From assembly GCA_947568835.1 (NCBI GenBank), contig OX387611.1, positions 1,926,001 through 1,990,000 on the forward strand: a stretch of DNA of 64,000 nt. The letters are read 5' to 3'. The stretch comes from Protonemura montana (Eukaryota > Arthropoda > Insecta > Plecoptera > Nemouridae). The position numbers and the translations under genes are program-made. Below are positions 61,524 through 64,000 of this stretch, piece by piece. The notes beneath the pieces were generated by a model. That model saw only the letters and a program-made list of their open reading frames with translations, ran no database searches and was not told where the DNA came from. Within the stretch, counting starts at the first letter, position 1, and each line of letters begins with the position of its first letter.

Positions 61524-61867
61524 CGTCGAGAAAAGCAAAAGTGCTACTAAAGCTGTGCCTCGTGCGGATGTACTGATTCGAACAAGCTTGCATTGTCTGC
61601 CTTGTGTAGTGTTACGAACATAAACAATAAAATTGCATAGGTTCCCTGAAATTTCGATACGTCTGTTGTGGAATGAAAGGCGCCGACGCCGGTCACTCTA
61701 GCCTAGCCTAGCTCTAGCCGGTCACTCTACCCTGCGTCTCAGCAAATCCCTTTGACTGACTATCCACGCCACCTGCTTCTGGAAATGAGCTTCGAGGTGT
61801 ATATGAATTCACAATATCTTTACAAAATTGAAATACATTTAAGTCACTCGTACAAATTGGATTCTCT

Positions 61868-63270
61868 GTAGTGCATCTAGTTCGATTGCATCAAAATGCA
61901 CAGGTTAATTCACATTTCATAATGTTGGGGAGTAATAGCATTATACCTTCAGGCTATTATCAGATTACTCCCCTGCATTGTTTTGTACACACCCTGTAGT
62001 GCATCTAGTTCGATTGCATCAAAATGCACAGGTAAGTTCACATTTCATAATGTTGGGGAGTAATAGCATTATACCTTCAGGCTATTATCAGATTACTCCC
62101 CTGCATTTGCTTTGTACACACCCTGTAGTGCATCTAGTTCGATTGCATCAAAATGCACAGGTAAGTTCACATTTCATTATGTTGGGGAGTAATAGCATTA
62201 TACCTTCAGGCTATTATCAGATTACTCCCCTGCATTGTTTTGTACACACCCTGTAGTGCATCTAGTTCGATTGCATCAAAATGCACAGGTAAGTTCACAT
62301 TTCATTATGTTGGGGAGTAATAGCATTATACCTTCAGGCTATTATCAGATTACTCCCCTGCATTTGCTTTGTACACACCCTGTAGTGCATCTAGTTCGAT
62401 TGCATCAAAATGCACAGGTAAGTTCACATTTCATTATGTTGGGGAGTAATAGCATTATACCTGCAGGCTATTATCAGATTACTCCCCTGCATTGTTTTGT
62501 ACACACCCTGTAGTGCATCTAGTTCGATTGCATCAAAATGCACAGGTTAATTCACATTTCATAATGTTGGGGAGTAATAGCATTATACCTTCAGGCTATT
62601 ATCAGATTACTCCCCTGCATTGATTTGTACACACCCTGTAGTGCATCTAGTTCGATTGCATCAAAATGCACAGGTTAATTCACATTTCATAATGTTGGGG
62701 AGTAATAGCATTATACCTTCAGGCTATTATCAGATTACTCCCCTGCATTGTTTTGTACACACCCTGTAGTGCATCTAGTTCGATTGCATCAAAATGCACA
62801 GGTTAATTCACATTTCATAATGTTGGGGAGTAATAGCATTATACCTTCAGGCTATTATCAGATTACTCCCCTGCATTGATTTGTACACACCCTGTAGTGC
62901 ATCTAGTTCGATTGCATCAAAATGCACAGGTAAGTTCACATTTCATAATGTTGGGGAGTAATAGCATTATACCTTCAGGCTATTATCAGATTACTCCCCT
63001 GCATTGTTTTGTACACATCCTGTAGTGCATCTAGTTCGATTGCATCAAAATGCACAGGTTAATTCACATTTCATAATGTTGGGGAGTAATAGCATTATAC
63101 CTTCAGGCTATTATCAGATTACTCCCCTGCATTGTTTTGTACACACCCTGTAGTGCATCTAGTTCGATTGCATCAAAATGCACAGGTAAGTTCACATTTC
63201 ATTATGTTGGGGAGTAATAGCATTATACCTTCAGGCTATTATCAGATTACTCCCCTGCATTTGCTTTAAG
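61868..63270 (+). repeat. 128-bp subterminal array, right (about 11 copies)
   Basis: Same unit as 55893-56970 in opposite orientation (GTAGTGCATCTAGTTCGATT, GCATCAAAATGCACAGGTAA, GGGGAGTAATAGCATTATAC). Two main subtypes alternate: CAGGTAAGTTCAC and CAGGTTAATTCAC, and CATTGTTTTG or CATTTGCTTTG. The (G)AGTAAT...ATTACTC hairpin is conserved in all units. Confidence 0.97.
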
Positions 63271-63528
63271 ACACCCTGTACCCTGCAGGTGATGCTTTTG
63301 TTTTGGGAGTAATATTATTTCACTGTTTTTGTTTTACTGGTACAGTACAAATAATATGTTCTCAAACGCTAGGTTTTCTCAGCCAGTAATCTCATTACAA
63401 TTCTTGTTTACTGGCCAGTAATCATATTATGAACTGAGATTACTGGGGGTAATAATATTATGGCAGTACGAATATTCTGTTACACCGGCAGTGTTTCAAT
63501 GGATGCCATAAATTTGGCATCAACCGTT

Positions 63529-64000
63529 TATAGGGGCATTTACCCTTCATATTATTTTTTACCATAGATTTGTAACTTTAGTATGAATTGAAATTAAGCT
63601 ATTTAAAAAAATTTGCAGAAAAAATGGATTTGCAATTAATTATCTAAGACTTTTGGCTTTTGGCTTTTGGATTCTCTTGTAGATTACTGTCTTTCCATGC
63701 GGCCGCTCCGTTGGCCAAAGTCGCCAAAAGTCTACCACCTTCCATACCGATTCCCCCTTCCGAGCGCTGTCGCTGCCGCTACGGCTCGGCCGCGGCACGC
63801 TCAGAGCGGTACTGCACGAAAATACGCAACATGCTAATTACATACTTGTGGTAATTCGCTTACTGTAGCTAAGCGAATAATTGTATCATAAAGCCAAATT
63901 GTTTCAACACAGAGGAAGGATGGAGGACTATTCTAAAATGATCTAAATTTTATCTGATGAGAGGTTTGTCTAGATGCTAGGGGTCGAAAAAGCACTATGG
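63529..64000. mobile_element. MITE with AGGGGCATTTACC terminus, copy 2 (cut by window edge)
   Basis: Starts TATAGGGGCATTTACCCTTC and proceeds through sequence matching the reverse complement of 50690-51220 (CTACGGCTCGGCCGCGGCAC, AGCTAAGCGAATAATTGTAT). The far end is beyond the window. It lacks the ACAAGACACAG tandem insert of copy 1. Confidence 0.68.

Larger units (their letters stand above)
55511..63467. mobile_element. Ginger-type DNA transposon with inverted subterminal repeat arrays
   Basis: An ~8-kb mirror-like structure. Outer ends are imperfect inverted repeats (ACTGTCCACTAACATTACCC left; ACTGCCATAATATTATTACC reading in from the right), each followed by several CCAGTAA/TTACTGG motifs. 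Inside these, arrays of the same 128-bp unit sit in opposite orientation (55893-56970 and 61868-63270). The centre encodes an integrase-type transposase with GPY/F and OTU domains, the combination I recall for Ginger1 elements. No gag, protease, reverse transcriptase or LTRs are seen, which argues against a Gypsy retrotransposon. Exact ends and the 4-bp target duplication are unresolved (ATAC left and GTAC right is a near match if the element starts at TG). Confidence 0.7.

Noticed and set aside
56485-62513. Open frames of 86-92 codons in both 128-bp arrays
   Set aside because: Repeat-driven frames with identical content in both arrays and no start context or domain.

Overview
The window is animal nuclear DNA, most likely from an arthropod and perhaps a crustacean. 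The evidence is spliced genes with GT/AG introns, gustatory-receptor-type chemoreceptors, an adhesion GPCR, eukaryotic DNA transposons (Harbinger, Ginger and hAT-like), 5S-rRNA-derived SINE-like repeats with an arthropod-like 5S core, and a very high load of tandem repeats. The species cannot be fixed from the sequence.

Positions 1-37,100 hold a tandem cluster of three paralogous gustatory-receptor-like genes, all on the minus strand and numbered here in order of transcription. GR-A is 36779 to 23076 (426 aa), GR-B is 19835 to 12995 (428 aa), and GR-C starts at 11033 and runs off the left edge. Each complete gene has six coding exons with the same boundaries and intron phases (2,0,1,0,2). Two exons, of 119 and 116 nt, are too short to show up as open reading frames. 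Intron 4 of every copy is almost entirely a 53-bp satellite (arrays at 1-7020, 14522-17157 and 24889-30455), running to within about 10-35 bp of the splice sites. Each gene also carries a near-palindromic RFX X-box-like motif 252-253 bp upstream of its ATG. Other introns hold a 5S-like 91-bp array, SINE and hAT-like copies, a 60-bp minisatellite and a tRNA-like sequence.

Positions 37,100-46,100 are mostly AT-rich, with an apparently complete 4.1-kb PIF/Harbinger transposon at 40537-44653. It has perfect 25-bp terminal inverted repeats, a two-exon DDE transposase, and a divergent four-exon Myb/SANT-like protein with one early stop codon.

Positions 46,100-55,200 hold a minus-strand gene for a predicted ~1,200-aa membrane receptor: signal peptide, C-type-lectin-like domain, long ectodomain with an acidic tract, GPS-like site with HLT, and seven membrane segments. 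Its introns and upstream flank are full of minisatellites (40, 50, 26 and 43 bp) and non-autonomous transposons.

Positions 55,500-63,470 look like one Ginger-type DNA transposon. It has an integrase-like transposase with GPY/F and OTU-protease domains, with a frameshift in a homopolymer, flanked on both sides by inverted arrays of the same 128-bp repeat and then by imperfect inverted termini. The window ends inside a second copy of a MITE also present, inverted, at 50.5-51.2 kb.

The chemoreceptor cluster and the lectin-adhesion receptor are host genes; most of the remaining DNA is mobile or tandemly repeated.
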